Source: Actinomycetes bacterium (GTDB taxonomy: Bacteria; Actinomycetota; Acidimicrobiia; Acidimicrobiales; RAAP-2). Taken from it: a stretch of DNA of 64,000 nucleotides. Below are positions 26,401-34,801 of this stretch, piece after piece (the first letter of the stretch is position 1; the number at the start of each line of letters is the position of its first letter). The DNA lies in contig JAJZBK010000005.1 of the NCBI GenBank assembly GCA_021798955.1, forward strand, positions 23,993-87,992. The letters run 5' to 3'. Both the position numbers and the translations under genes were made by a program. The notes under the pieces are model-generated. The model made no database searches, was not told the DNA's origin, and saw only the letters and a program-made list of their open reading frames with translations.

Positions 26401-26954
26401 TGGCCACGTCGGTGGGCGGCGGTGAGGACCACGGACTGGACGCAGCGACGACCGACGCGCTGGTCGGGTGGGGCGACCGACTGGCGGGACGACCGGACGC
26501 CTCGACGTTGCTCGCCGGCCACCTGACCGGGTCGATCGACGTCGTCGTCCGGGTGGCAGGTGATGGCCCGCCGCGCTTCGTCGTCGTCGACTACAAGACG
26601 AACCGGTTGCACGACCCGGACCGGCCGGTGGGGCGCCACGACTACGGGCGGGAGGCACTGACGGCCTCCATGGTGGCTCACGACTACCCGCTGCAGGCGC
26701 TGCTGTACACGGTGGCGCTCCACCGGTACTTGCGGTGGCGGCTGCCTGACTACGACCCGGCGACCCATCTCGGAGGTGTCGCCTACCTGTTCCTGCGTGG
26801 CCTGCTTCCCGATCCTGCCGATCCCGACGACCCCCCCGGGGTCTTCGGCTGGCGAATTGCCCCTCGGCTCGTCGAAGCGACGAGCGAGCTGTTGGCCGGC
26901 CGGGGGCCGGACGTCGCCGGTCACGACGACGGCGTACCCGGAGCTCCGAGGTGA
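23406..26954 (+). CDS. recB: Exodeoxyribonuclease V subunit beta (RecB)
   Basis: A 1182-residue UvrD-family helicase plus nuclease, matching the size of E. coli RecB (1180). Visible motifs: Walker A EASAGTGKTFALATLAVRF (about 25-43), DEFQDTDPVQW (motif II), AVYGFRGAD, DTNWRSD (motif IV), TVWAAKGLEFGIVCVPNLF (motif V) and RLLYVALTRAKHQVVVWW (motif VI). The C-terminal nuclease has GTLVHAVLEG and FVVVDYKTN near 1058-1066, with the catalytic Asp and Lys intact. It is coupled to recC and recD by GTGA overlaps, so the complex is probably made in fixed ratio for double-strand break repair. Confidence 0.95.
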   Translation: MTSLPVRPRTFDLLGPLPSGRTAIEASAGTGKTFALATLAVRFVAEADVPVSELLFVTFTRAAVAELRDRIRGRLVGAVASLRGDQTPVPDDPLGAHLAACHRSARLARLERAVAELDGASVLTIHGFATQVLPTLGLGSGVDPDLVPTGSAERLVRQVCAEVLAMASVEGAPPEDLPGLGRLVDETLACARTPDTAVEPASDEPGASPRTRLLAELVRRSLAAVDLRQRSAGVRSFDMVLADLRDAVHGPAGLVVSDALRSRYRVAFVDEFQDTDPVQWDIFSTLFGGEGSGTTLVLVGDPKQAVYGFRGADIPTYLAAVADASGVERASLDTNWRSDAPLLAGLEALLDGVTFGDPAIAFRPVSACEAHRGARLVTATGDPVVPVEVRLAMGGGLVTTTKVGRPKVAVSEALGTVLADLVTVVGGHLDGSRISAGDTPSDPSRPVRPSDVAVLVTTASVAEQVRAALVAAGIPAAVTAGRSVLETDAADQWRYLLDGVAHPADESRARAVALSWFLGWTAGELDARGDEDLVAVNESLRRWGEVLAQSGPAAFVHRVRSETAVVARVLALPDGRRKLADLDHVGELLAAVPSGSYAGPAGLLDSLSGDLAGAQADGDRGRPDARRSEGTEDAVQVLTVWAAKGLEFGIVCVPNLFQSATARTLVDYHRSGDGARAHDVARGKEWPDQAGAADRLELMEREWVGESLRLLYVALTRAKHQVVVWWAPVKGAEQTGLARVLFGRVEGRVDPACLVADPVRLPADGETARAVLAPVERRAGGLVRVEVIGPTSAARPVARSGDPAPEPAYALAVATLDRTLDRSTRRWSFSSLVASSGRQGDPADPFVGERGAADEPDDDHSIRDGQRGRPADAPAPSAATAAPPPNRLAGMPAGTAFGTLVHAVLEGTDFAAADRRAALEAAARRELSRGATVPGGPVELVTLVDALLAVVDAPLGPVLGHRRLADLTRGDRLDELSFELHLAAAGGARASLARIGALVATSVGGGEDHGLDAATTDALVGWGDRLAGRPDASTLLAGHLTGSIDVVVRVAGDGPPRFVVVDYKTNRLHDPDRPVGRHDYGREALTASMVAHDYPLQALLYTVALHRYLRWRLPDYDPATHLGGVAYLFLRGLLPDPADPDDPPGVFGWRIAPRLVEATSELLAGRGPDVAGHDDGVPGAPR

Positions 26955-28957
26955 CCCCGAGCCCCGAGGTGACGGGCGACCGGCGAGGACGACCCGTGTC
27001 GGCGACCGGCTCGTCGGTCCTCGAGGTGCTCGCCCCCTTCGCGTCGGCAGGACGGCTCTCGTCGACGGCATGCCAGGTGGCGGCGACAGTCGCCCGCCTC
27101 GTGCCCGGCCTCGACGAGTGGTCCGTCCTCGCCCTCGCTGCTGCCACCGAAGCACCGCAGCTCGGCCACGTCCGTCTCGACCTCGACGCCGTCGACGCCC
27201 TCCTCGTCGGTCACGACGGAGGCGGTGAGGACTCGGACGAGCTCCCGTGGCCCGATCCTCGGGCGTGGTCGTCCGTGCTCGCCGAGAGTCCCGTGGTGTC
27301 GAACCCCGAGCGTGCGAACGACGACCCGGTCCGTCCCCTCGTACTCGACGGGCGCTCGCTCTACCTGCACCGCCTGTGGCGAGCCGAGGTCGACGTGGCC
27401 GCGGCACTGCTGGGTCGGGCGTCGTCGGGCGGGGTGCCGACGTCTCCGAGGCAGGACGAGGTGCTCGACGTGCTCTTCCCACCGATCGACGAGCCGGGTG
27501 ACGCCGGGGTGCCAGTGGGACTGGGCGGAGCGCGCGTCACCGAAGACCTCCAGCGCCGGGCCGCCCGCCTCGGCCTGTCCAGCCGGGTGTCGGTGATCGC
27601 CGGTGGTCCGGGCACCGGCAAGACCCGTACGGTGGCGCGCCTGCTGGCTGCCGAGTGGCGGCTGGCCGCCGCCCGAGGACGTGTGGCAACCGTCGCCCTC
27701 GCTGCACCGACGGGCAAGGCCGCCGCGCGTCTCACGGCCGCCCTGCGCACCGCCGTCGACGAGGCAGTCGTCGAGGGGGTCCTCGACACGGCGGCGGCTG
27801 ACGAGCTCGGGCGCGTCGAGGCGACGACCGTCCACCGGCTGGTGGGACGCACCCCAGCTCTGGGGCTCCCCGGGCACGACCGTCTGCTCCCCTATGACCT
27901 GGTGGTGGTCGACGAGACCTCGATGGTGTCGTTGCCCGTGCTGGGGCGCCTGGTGCGAGCTCTGCGGCCCGATGCCCGGCTCGTCCTGGTCGGCGACCCG
28001 TTCCAACTGGCGAGCGTCGAGGCAGGCACGGTCATGCGTGACCTGGTCGGCCCATCGGGGTCGACCGAGCCGACCGACGGGGCACACCGCCTGGGCCGGC
28101 TCCCTGTCACCGTGCTCGAGCGCGTGCACCGTTTCGGCGCCGGATCGGGTATTGCCGCCCTGGCCGCGCTGGTCCGCTGCGGCGATGTCGACGGGGCGCT
28201 TGCTGTCCTGCGTGCCGGCTCGAACGACGTGGACTGGGTCGAGCCCGACGACGGCCCCGGGGTGGCTGCGGTGGTGGCTCGGGCCGCCACTGCCGCGGCC
28301 GAGGTCGTGGACCGAGCGCGTGCCGGGGACGTTCCCGGTGCCCTGGACGCGGCGGGACGGCTCAAGGTCCTCGCGGCCACCCGAGGCGGCCCGTTCGGGT
28401 TGGCCGACTGGAGCCGCCGGATCGAGCAGGCGGTCCTTGCCGCCACCGGCGGCAGGTGGCCCGGCGGCGGGCGGTCCGGGGCCAGCCGGTACCCGGTCGG
28501 GATGCCGGTGCTCGTCACCCGAAACGACCCGTTGACGGGACTGGCCAACGGCGATGCCGGCGTGGTCGTCCTGGCCGGCACGGTGCCGGTGCTGGCGCGC
28601 CCGGTGGGTGCGGGTGTCTCTACCGTGCCCGTCGCCCGGCTGGTCGACGCCGAGCCGTGGTGGGCGATGACCGTCCACAAGAGCCAGGGCTCCGAGTTCG
28701 ACCATGTGGTCGTCTCGCTCCCGCGCCCAGGCTCGCCCGTGCTCACCCGCGAGCTGCTCTACACGGCCCTCACGCGCGCTCGACGGACGGTCACCGTCGT
28801 GGCCGACGAGTCCTCGCTGCGCGCTGCTGTCGACCGGCCGGCCGTGCGGGCTTCGGGCCTCGGCGAACGTTTGTGGGGCCCGGACGACCAACGGGGGCCT
28901 GAGCGCGCCACCGACCGGCGCAGGCCGGCTCCGCCGGTCGACGTCAGCGATCCGTAA
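26951..28957 (+). CDS. recD: Exodeoxyribonuclease V subunit alpha (RecD)
   Basis: A 668-residue SF1B helicase, the 5'-3' motor of RecBCD. Walker A is GGPGTGKTRTVARLL near 218; motif II DETSMVSLPVLGRLV; motif III VGDPFQLASVEAG; motif V AMTVHKSQGSEFDHVVVSLP; motif VI ELLYTALTRARRTVTVV. It starts at a GTG overlapping the recB stop and is the last gene of the operon. Size and motif order match RecD of the RecBCD complex rather than the larger RecD2. Confidence 0.94.
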   Translation: MTPSPEVTGDRRGRPVSATGSSVLEVLAPFASAGRLSSTACQVAATVARLVPGLDEWSVLALAAATEAPQLGHVRLDLDAVDALLVGHDGGGEDSDELPWPDPRAWSSVLAESPVVSNPERANDDPVRPLVLDGRSLYLHRLWRAEVDVAAALLGRASSGGVPTSPRQDEVLDVLFPPIDEPGDAGVPVGLGGARVTEDLQRRAARLGLSSRVSVIAGGPGTGKTRTVARLLAAEWRLAAARGRVATVALAAPTGKAAARLTAALRTAVDEAVVEGVLDTAAADELGRVEATTVHRLVGRTPALGLPGHDRLLPYDLVVVDETSMVSLPVLGRLVRALRPDARLVLVGDPFQLASVEAGTVMRDLVGPSGSTEPTDGAHRLGRLPVTVLERVHRFGAGSGIAALAALVRCGDVDGALAVLRAGSNDVDWVEPDDGPGVAAVVARAATAAAEVVDRARAGDVPGALDAAGRLKVLAATRGGPFGLADWSRRIEQAVLAATGGRWPGGGRSGASRYPVGMPVLVTRNDPLTGLANGDAGVVVLAGTVPVLARPVGAGVSTVPVARLVDAEPWWAMTVHKSQGSEFDHVVVSLPRPGSPVLTRELLYTALTRARRTVTVVADESSLRAAVDRPAVRASGLGERLWGPDDQRGPERATDRRRPAPPVDVSDP

Positions 28958-28992
28958 CGTGTTCGCCAGATGATCGACACGAAACCGTAATG

Positions 28993-29050
28993 GGTCTAGC
29001 CTCCGCAGCGAGGTCCCGAACCAGGCGGGGACCTCTGGCACGGCTAGACC
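28993..29050 (+). other. Nested inverted repeats forming a long hairpin in the leader of the sugar-binding gene
   Basis: The outer arms GGTCTAGCC (28993-29001) and GGCTAGACC (29042-29050) enclose inner arms GAGGTCCC (29010-29017) and GGGACCTC (29028-29035) with a 10-nt loop. Both arm pairs are perfect. The structure ends 20 nt before the ATG and just before the AAGGGGAA ribosome-binding site. It could be a structured mRNA leader or a double operator. It matches no riboswitch class I know. Confidence 0.6.
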
Positions 29051-29070
29051 ACGACTGGGTAAGGGGAACC

Positions 29071-30321
29071 ATGAACCGAACTGACGAACACCGATCCGGG
29101 CGGACCCGGCGATCCTGGTGGGCACTCCCGGTGTCCCTCACGGCGGCCGCGCTCACGCTCGCCGCCTGCAGCTCGTCCTCGAGCTCGTCCACGACCACGA
29201 CGTCTGCTTCCGCCTCGGGCTCGTCGAGCTCGAGCGGCGCTGCCGTCTCGGCGACGTCCTTCACGCGTGACTTCTCGACCATGGCCAGCCTGAAGAGCGT
29301 CGCCGCCAAGGGGAAGGGCAACATCACGGTCATCCTCCCCGACACGGTGACGTCGGCCCGCTACACCGAGTTCGACGCGCCCTACCTCACCAAGGCGTTC
29401 GAGACGGCGGGGCTCAGCTCATCGCAGTTCACCGTCGAGAACGCCCAGGGCAGTGACTCGACCCAGCTCACCGACGCCCAGACCGCCATCACCAACGGCG
29501 CCAGCGTCCTCGTCGTCGACCCGCTCGACTCGGGCGTCGGTGCCCAGATCGAGACGTACGCCAAGGCGCACGGTGTGCCGGTCATCGACTACGACCGTCT
29601 GACCTTGGGTGGAAGCCGCGCCTACTACGTGAGCTTCAACAACGTCCAGGTCGGCAAGCTCATCGGCCAAGGCCTGGTCAGCTGCGTGGCTGCCTGGCAC
29701 GTCACCAAGCCGAACGTGCTCGTCATGCGGGGCGCCCCGACGGACAACAACGCGACGCTCTTCGCCCAGGGGTATGACGGCGTGCTCGCCTCGTACTTCA
29801 GCTCGGGCAAGTGGGTGAAGGCCGGTCAGCCTGCCGGCACCTGGACCCCGACCGTTGCCGAGACGGAGTTCCAGCAGGCCTACACGGCCGACCCGAAGAT
29901 CAACGCCGCCCTCGTGCCCAACGACGAGAACGCCGCGCCGATCATCACCTACCTGAAGAGCCTGCACATCCAGCCCAAGACGTTCCCGATCACCGGGCAG
30001 GACGCCACGCTGCAGGGCCTCCAGAACATCCTGTCGGGCTACCAGTGCGGCACGGCCTACAAGCCGATCTACCTCGAGGCCCAGGCTGCCGCCGCCCTCG
30101 CCCTCTACCTGCGGGCCGGTGAGAAGCCCCCTGCCGGGCTGGTGAACGGCACGACCACGGACACGGTGTCCCACACCCAGGTGCCTTCGGTGCTGCTGAC
30201 CCCCGAGTGGGTCACCCCGGCCAACATGGCGTCCACGGTGATCAAGGACAACTTCGTACCGGCTTCGCAGCTGTGCACCGGCTTGACCGCGGCATGCACG
30301 GCGGCAGGCATCAAGGCCTGA
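29071..30321 (+). CDS. Sugar ABC transporter substrate-binding lipoprotein
   Basis: A 416-residue extracytoplasmic protein. The signal peptide ends in a lipobox, LTLAAC, followed by a Ser/Thr-rich linker of about 30 residues. The body is a periplasmic-binding-protein type I fold (XylF/RbsB-like): ITVILPDTVTSARYTEFDAPYL, a DPLDSGVGAQIETYAKAHGVPVIDYDR segment, and LVPNDENAAPIITYLK. The D-xylose-binding branch is most similar by wording, but the sugar cannot be fixed. The ATG at 29071 follows AAGGGGAA. It heads an operon with a single-domain ATPase and a permease and has an unusual hairpin leader. Confidence 0.87.
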   Translation: MNRTDEHRSGRTRRSWWALPVSLTAAALTLAACSSSSSSSTTTTSASASGSSSSSGAAVSATSFTRDFSTMASLKSVAAKGKGNITVILPDTVTSARYTEFDAPYLTKAFETAGLSSSQFTVENAQGSDSTQLTDAQTAITNGASVLVVDPLDSGVGAQIETYAKAHGVPVIDYDRLTLGGSRAYYVSFNNVQVGKLIGQGLVSCVAAWHVTKPNVLVMRGAPTDNNATLFAQGYDGVLASYFSSGKWVKAGQPAGTWTPTVAETEFQQAYTADPKINAALVPNDENAAPIITYLKSLHIQPKTFPITGQDATLQGLQNILSGYQCGTAYKPIYLEAQAAAALALYLRAGEKPPAGLVNGTTTDTVSHTQVPSVLLTPEWVTPANMASTVIKDNFVPASQLCTGLTAACTAAGIKA

Positions 30322-30333
30322 CCGTGGGTAGCA

Positions 30334-30372
30334 ACGGTCACCTGGGCGGCCGCACCGCCCGGCGGCGACCGT
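30334..30372 (+). other. Intergenic hairpin that includes the ATPase start codon
   Basis: The outer stem ACGGTC (30334-30339) pairs with GACCGT (30367-30372), and the inner stem GGGCGG (30344-30349) pairs with CCGCCC (30355-30360). The GTG start at 30371 lies in the outer stem. Such a stem could stabilise the upstream mRNA and limit ATPase translation, giving excess binding protein. Confidence 0.5.
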
Positions 30373-31252
30373 GACGCCCGCCGACGACGCCTCCCGGCCC
30401 GCAGGAGCGGGCCGGGAGGCCATCGGCGGCGCCGAGGCCCGGCCCGGTGACCGGTCCGTCTCGGCCGCGGGCTCCGGAGGGCCACCGCTCCTCGAGCTGC
30501 GGGGGATCACCAAGCACTTCGGCGCCGTCCAGGCGCTCGATGGCGTCGACCTCGTCGCCGAGGCCGGGAAGGTGACCGCGTTGGTCGGCGACAACGGCGC
30601 GGGCAAGTCGGTCACCATCAAGACCGTCTCGGGCATCTGGGAGCCCGACGACGGACAGATCTTCTGGGAAGGCCGGCCCGTCACGATCGCCCACCCCAAC
30701 GACGCCCGTGACCTGGGGATCACGACCGTCTACCAAGATCTCGCCCTCTGCGACAACCTCGACATCGTCCAGAACATGTTCCTCGGGCGCGAGAAGCTCC
30801 GCCACCGGCTCCTCGACGAGGACGAGATGGAGCGCACGGCCAAGGCCACCCTCGCCGACCTGTCGGTCACCACCATCCGCTCCATCCGCCAGCCGGTCGC
30901 CTCGCTCTCCGGCGGCCAGCGTCAGTCGGTGGCGGTGGCGAAGGCAGTGATGGCCAACTCCAAGCTGGTCATCCTCGACGAGCCGACCGCCGCCCTGGGC
31001 GTCGCGCAGACCGAAATGGTCCTGTCGTTGGTGCGACGGCTCTCCGACCAGGGGGTGGCCGTCCTCATCATCTCGCACAACCTGAACGACGTGTTCGCCG
31101 TGGCCGACATGCTGACGGTGCTCTACCTCGGGCACACAGTGGCGTCCGGTCCGATCGCCGACTTCGACAGCCAGGTCGCCGTCGACTACATGACCACCGG
31201 GCGCTCGGCGCGTGACCACGCTGCTGCTGCCCGTACCACCGGGACGGAGTGA
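30371..31252 (+). CDS. Sugar ABC transporter ATP-binding protein, single domain (FrcA-like)
   Basis: A 293-residue ABC ATPase with GDNGAGKSVTIKTVSG (Walker A), LSGGQRQSVAVAKAVM (signature), LVILDEPTAALG (Walker B) and a switch His in IISHN. Most sugar importers of the ribose/xylose class use ATPases of about 500 residues with two domains; this one has a single domain, like FrcA of fructose systems, so it probably acts as a homodimer. The first 35 residues are low complexity. The GTG start has no clear Shine-Dalgarno and lies in a hairpin. It overlaps the permease gene by 4 bp (GTGA). Confidence 0.88.
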   Translation: MTPADDASRPAGAGREAIGGAEARPGDRSVSAAGSGGPPLLELRGITKHFGAVQALDGVDLVAEAGKVTALVGDNGAGKSVTIKTVSGIWEPDDGQIFWEGRPVTIAHPNDARDLGITTVYQDLALCDNLDIVQNMFLGREKLRHRLLDEDEMERTAKATLADLSVTTIRSIRQPVASLSGGQRQSVAVAKAVMANSKLVILDEPTAALGVAQTEMVLSLVRRLSDQGVAVLIISHNLNDVFAVADMLTVLYLGHTVASGPIADFDSQVAVDYMTTGRSARDHAAAARTTGTE

Positions 31253-32655
31253 GCATGGGACCAGCCGACCGCGAGCCGACCGCCACCACCGCCTCGGGTG
31301 AGCCGACCGCCACCACCGCCTCGGGCGAGCCGACCCAGGTGCCGCCGGGGCTCGCCGGTGGCGGGGCAGCCTCGGCCCGGGTTGACCATCGGGCCAAGGC
31401 CCAGGCGAGCGACGTCCAGCTCCAGGCGGCGACGAGTGTCACGGTCGGCTCGCTCGGCGAGTGGGTCCGGGCGTGGTGGGTCCGGGCTCGCAGCGGCCAG
31501 GCAGGGGCCCTGCCCGTCGTCATCGGCCTCGTCGTCATCGCCCTGATCTTCCAGACCCAGGACACGGTGTTCCTGTCGGCGAGGAACCTCACCAACCTCT
31601 TCGTGCAGGGAACGACCTACGTCCTCCTCGGCATGGCCGAGGTCTTCGTGCTGCTCCTCGGCGAGATCGACCTGTCGGTCGGCTACGTGGCCGGTGTCGG
31701 TGCGGTGGTGATGGCCGAGCTGGTGGGGCCCGCCTACCACTGGCCGTGGTGGGCCGCCATGCTCGCCGGAGCCGGAGCAACAGCGCTGATCGGCCTGGTC
31801 AACGGGGTCATCGTCACCCTGCTCAAGATCCCCTCGTTCATCGTCACCCTGGCCGGCCTCCTCGGCTGGGAGGGCGTGCTCCTCTACCTCGTCGACCACG
31901 CCAAGGACGCCAACGGGGGGACCATCCCCATCACCAACAACGTGGTCTTCGACCTCGTCAACGGCACCATCTCGACCGGCGCCGCCTGGATCGCCGGAGC
32001 GGTGCTCGTCGCCCTCTTTGCCGTCTTCGTCCTCCGACGCGACGGCCGTCGCCGCTCGAGCGGCCTGGCCGCCCCGCCCCTCGGCCTGACCGTGGTGAAG
32101 ATCGTCGCCGTCGCCGTGGCCGGTGCGGCCCTGGTGGCCATCTGCAGCGCCAATCGCAGCACGGTAGGTGTCCTGACGGGCGTGCCCTGGGTCATCCCGG
32201 CGACGCTCGCTGTCTTCGGCCTGTGGACGTTCCTGCTCGGGCGCACCCGCTTCGGCCGCTACATCTACGCCATCGGGGGCAACGCCGAGGCTGCCCGCCG
32301 GGCCGGCATCAGCGTCACCTGGATGTACATCGGCGCGTTCGTCCTGGCCTCGCTCACTTCCGGGCTCGCCGGCATCGTCTACGCCTCGCGCCTTGGCTCG
32401 ATCTCCAACAACATCGACGGGGGCACGTTGGTGCTCTACGCCGTGGCCGCCGCCGTCATCGGCGGTGCCAGCCTCTTCGGTGGGCGGGGCCGGATGATCG
32501 ACGCCTTGCTCGGCGGGGTCGTCATCGCCGCCATCTACAACGGCATGGGGATCCTTGGCATGAGCGCGGCTGCCCAGTACATGGTGACCGCCCTTGTGCT
32601 GCTGGCTGCCGTCACCATCGACCGTCTGGCCCGTCGGGGCGAGCCCGGATCCTGA
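31249..32655 (+). CDS. Sugar ABC transporter permease (XylH/RbsC-like)
   Basis: A 468-residue permease with about 10-12 predicted membrane helices. Family features: DTVFLSARNLTNLFVQGTTYVLLGMAEVFVLLLGEIDLSVGYVAGV, a LKIPSFIVTLAGLLGWEGVLLYL segment, and YIYAIGGNAEAARRAGI near the C-terminus, all typical of ribose/xylose transporters. The cytoplasmic N-terminus of about 70 residues contains duplicated EPTATTASG segments from a short DNA repeat. The GTG at 31249 overlaps the ATPase stop; an ATG 6 nt later is an alternative. Confidence 0.9.
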   Translation: MSMGPADREPTATTASGEPTATTASGEPTQVPPGLAGGGAASARVDHRAKAQASDVQLQAATSVTVGSLGEWVRAWWVRARSGQAGALPVVIGLVVIALIFQTQDTVFLSARNLTNLFVQGTTYVLLGMAEVFVLLLGEIDLSVGYVAGVGAVVMAELVGPAYHWPWWAAMLAGAGATALIGLVNGVIVTLLKIPSFIVTLAGLLGWEGVLLYLVDHAKDANGGTIPITNNVVFDLVNGTISTGAAWIAGAVLVALFAVFVLRRDGRRRSSGLAAPPLGLTVVKIVAVAVAGAALVAICSANRSTVGVLTGVPWVIPATLAVFGLWTFLLGRTRFGRYIYAIGGNAEAARRAGISVTWMYIGAFVLASLTSGLAGIVYASRLGSISNNIDGGTLVLYAVAAAVIGGASLFGGRGRMIDALLGGVVIAAIYNGMGILGMSAAAQYMVTALVLLAAVTIDRLARRGEPGS

Positions 32656-32692
32656 TCTGTCGGTGTCGCCTGGGGGTGTCGTCACCGCCCGG

Positions 32693-32706
32693 TAGGGTGA
32701 GCCGCC
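32693..32706 (+). promoter_or_regulatory. Leaderless-type promoter of the helicase gene
   Basis: TAGGGT at 32693-32698 lies 8 nt before the GTG start at 32707. No ribosome-binding site is visible. Confidence 0.45.
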
Positions 32707-34716
32707 GTGCCCCCGCCGTCCGACCACCGTCCCCTCGACCCGTCCCGGTTCACTGCCGGGCTGAACCCGGCACAGCGCCAGGCCGTCGAGCACGGGGACG
32801 GCCCACTGCTCGTGGTGGCGGGCGCTGGCTCCGGCAAGACGCGCGTGCTCACCAACCGGATCGGGTACCTCGTCGCCACTGGCCGGGCCGACCCGTCGCG
32901 GGTGCTGGCCATCACCTTCACCAACAAGGCGGCGCGGGAGATGCAGGAGCGGCTGCGGACCGCCCTCGGCTCGTTGGCGGGGGACCTGTGGGTGTCGACG
33001 TTCCACAGCGCGTGCGTGCGGATGCTGCGCCCCTATGCCGATCGCGTGGGGCTGACCCGCGCCTTTGCCATCCTGTCCGAGGACGACTGCAAGCGGCTGC
33101 TCCGCGACATTGCCGACGATCTCGACATCGACGTCACCCAGGTCCCTGTCGGGGGGGCCAAGGCGGCGATCAGCGCGGCGAAGAACCGCCTGGTCGACCC
33201 CCGCCGCTTCCGTCTCGAAGCCGCCACCGCCCGCGCCGACGCCCATGCCCGCCTCTACGCGGAGTACGTCGCCCGGCTGCGCCGCGCCGACGCCGTCGAC
33301 TTCGACGACCTGTTGGTCCACGTCGTGACCCTCCTCACCGAGCACGACGACGTGGCCGAGCACTTCCGGTCACGGTTCTCCCACGTGCTCGTCGACGAGT
33401 ACCAGGACACCAACCGGGCCCAGTGCGTGATCGTCGACCAGTTGGTGGCCGGTCATCGGAACCTGTGCTGCGTCGGCGACGGCGACCAGTCCATCTACGG
33501 CTTCCGGGCCGCCGACGTCGGCAACATCCTGGGCTTCCAGCGCACCTACCCGGACGCCGTCACGGTGACCCTCGAGCAGAACTATCGGTCGACGGGGACC
33601 ATCCTCGAGGCGGCGAACGCCGTCATCGCCCGCAACGAGGAGCGGGCCGCCAAGACGTTGTGGACCGCAGCCGGGGGCGGGGCGCCGATCGCACTGCGGG
33701 CAGCCGACGACGACGCCGACGAGGCGTCGTGGCTGGCCGACGAGGTCGCCTCGCTCGTCGCCCGGGGGACGCGGCCTGGCGACGTCGCCGTGCTCTGTCG
33801 GGCCAAGGCGCTGGCTCGACCGATCGAGGCCGAGCTCGTCGCCCGGGGGATCGCCTGTCGGACCGTGGGTGGTACCCCGTTCTTCGAGCGCCGCGAGGTG
33901 AAGGACCTCGTCTCCTACCTGCGTCTCGCCCTCAACCCCGACGACGAGCTGGCCTTCCGTCGGTGCGTCAACACGCCCAGGCGGTCGGTGGGTGACGCCA
34001 GCGTGAAGAAGATCCGGGCCTTCGCTCGTGCCTACGACCTGCCGCTGTCGGAGGCGCTGGCCCGCCGCGACGAGGTCGAGGACCTTCCGCAGCTGGCCTC
34101 GGCCGGTCTCGGCGCCTTCGTGGAGCTGGTGCGGCGGGTGGCCGAGGCGTCGGAACGAGGTGGTCCGGCGGCCGGTCTGGACGAGGTGCTGGCCGACGGT
34201 TGCTACGTCCAGCAGCTTTTGGCCCAAGCGGCCGACGACGAAGAGCGTCAGTACCGCCTGGAGAGCCTCGACCAGCTTCGGGCGGTGGCCTCCGGGCATG
34301 CCACCATCGAGTCGTTCCTCGACCTGGCCAGCCTGGCGACCGACGCCGACGAAGAGGGTGACCCCGGTCGGGTGGTGCTGATGACCGTGCACGCCGCCAA
34401 AGGCCTCGAGTTCCCGGTGGTCTTCGTGGTCGGCCTCGAGGAAGGGATCTTCCCCGACCGTCGGTGCCTCGAAGCCGGCCCGCTCGAGGAGGAGCGACGC
34501 CTGGCCTACGTGGCCATCACCAGGGCGCAGCACCGCCTCTACCTGTCGCACGCCCGACGCCGACGGGTGCTCGGCCAACCGGTCGAGCACGAGCGCAGCC
34601 GCTTCCTCGACGACGTCCCGGTCGACCTGCTCGACGTGCTCGACGAGCCCCTGGCCCCGGGGGACCCTGCCGGCGCCGCCCACCTGGCCGCCATCCGTGC
34701 CTCGCTCCGGGGCTGA
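32707..34716 (+). CDS. UvrD/PcrA/Rep-family ATP-dependent DNA helicase
   Basis: A 669-residue SF1A 3'-5' helicase. Motifs in order: Q motif with LNPAQRQAVEHGDGP, Walker A AGAGSGKT (about 38-45), Ia ITFTNKAAREMQERL, II VDEYQDTNRAQ, III GDGDQSIYGFRAAD, IV LEQNYRSTGTILEAAN, V MTVHAAKGLEFPVVFVVGLEEGIFP, VI LAYVAITRAQHRLYL. It is shorter than typical UvrD/PcrA (about 720-780) because the C-terminal extension after motif VI is brief, closer to Rep in length. Roles in excision repair or replication restart are general to the family. Confidence 0.9.
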   Translation: MPPPSDHRPLDPSRFTAGLNPAQRQAVEHGDGPLLVVAGAGSGKTRVLTNRIGYLVATGRADPSRVLAITFTNKAAREMQERLRTALGSLAGDLWVSTFHSACVRMLRPYADRVGLTRAFAILSEDDCKRLLRDIADDLDIDVTQVPVGGAKAAISAAKNRLVDPRRFRLEAATARADAHARLYAEYVARLRRADAVDFDDLLVHVVTLLTEHDDVAEHFRSRFSHVLVDEYQDTNRAQCVIVDQLVAGHRNLCCVGDGDQSIYGFRAADVGNILGFQRTYPDAVTVTLEQNYRSTGTILEAANAVIARNEERAAKTLWTAAGGGAPIALRAADDDADEASWLADEVASLVARGTRPGDVAVLCRAKALARPIEAELVARGIACRTVGGTPFFERREVKDLVSYLRLALNPDDELAFRRCVNTPRRSVGDASVKKIRAFARAYDLPLSEALARRDEVEDLPQLASAGLGAFVELVRRVAEASERGGPAAGLDEVLADGCYVQQLLAQAADDEERQYRLESLDQLRAVASGHATIESFLDLASLATDADEEGDPGRVVLMTVHAAKGLEFPVVFVVGLEEGIFPDRRCLEAGPLEEERRLAYVAITRAQHRLYLSHARRRRVLGQPVEHERSRFLDDVPVDLLDVLDEPLAPGDPAGAAHLAAIRASLRG

Positions 34717-34801
34717 GCTGCCCCACCGGGGCCTCGGCGCCGGCGCCACCCGGCGGGATGGCCGACGACGGCTGCCTGCCTGGCTAACCTCGGTCGGCAC
34801 G

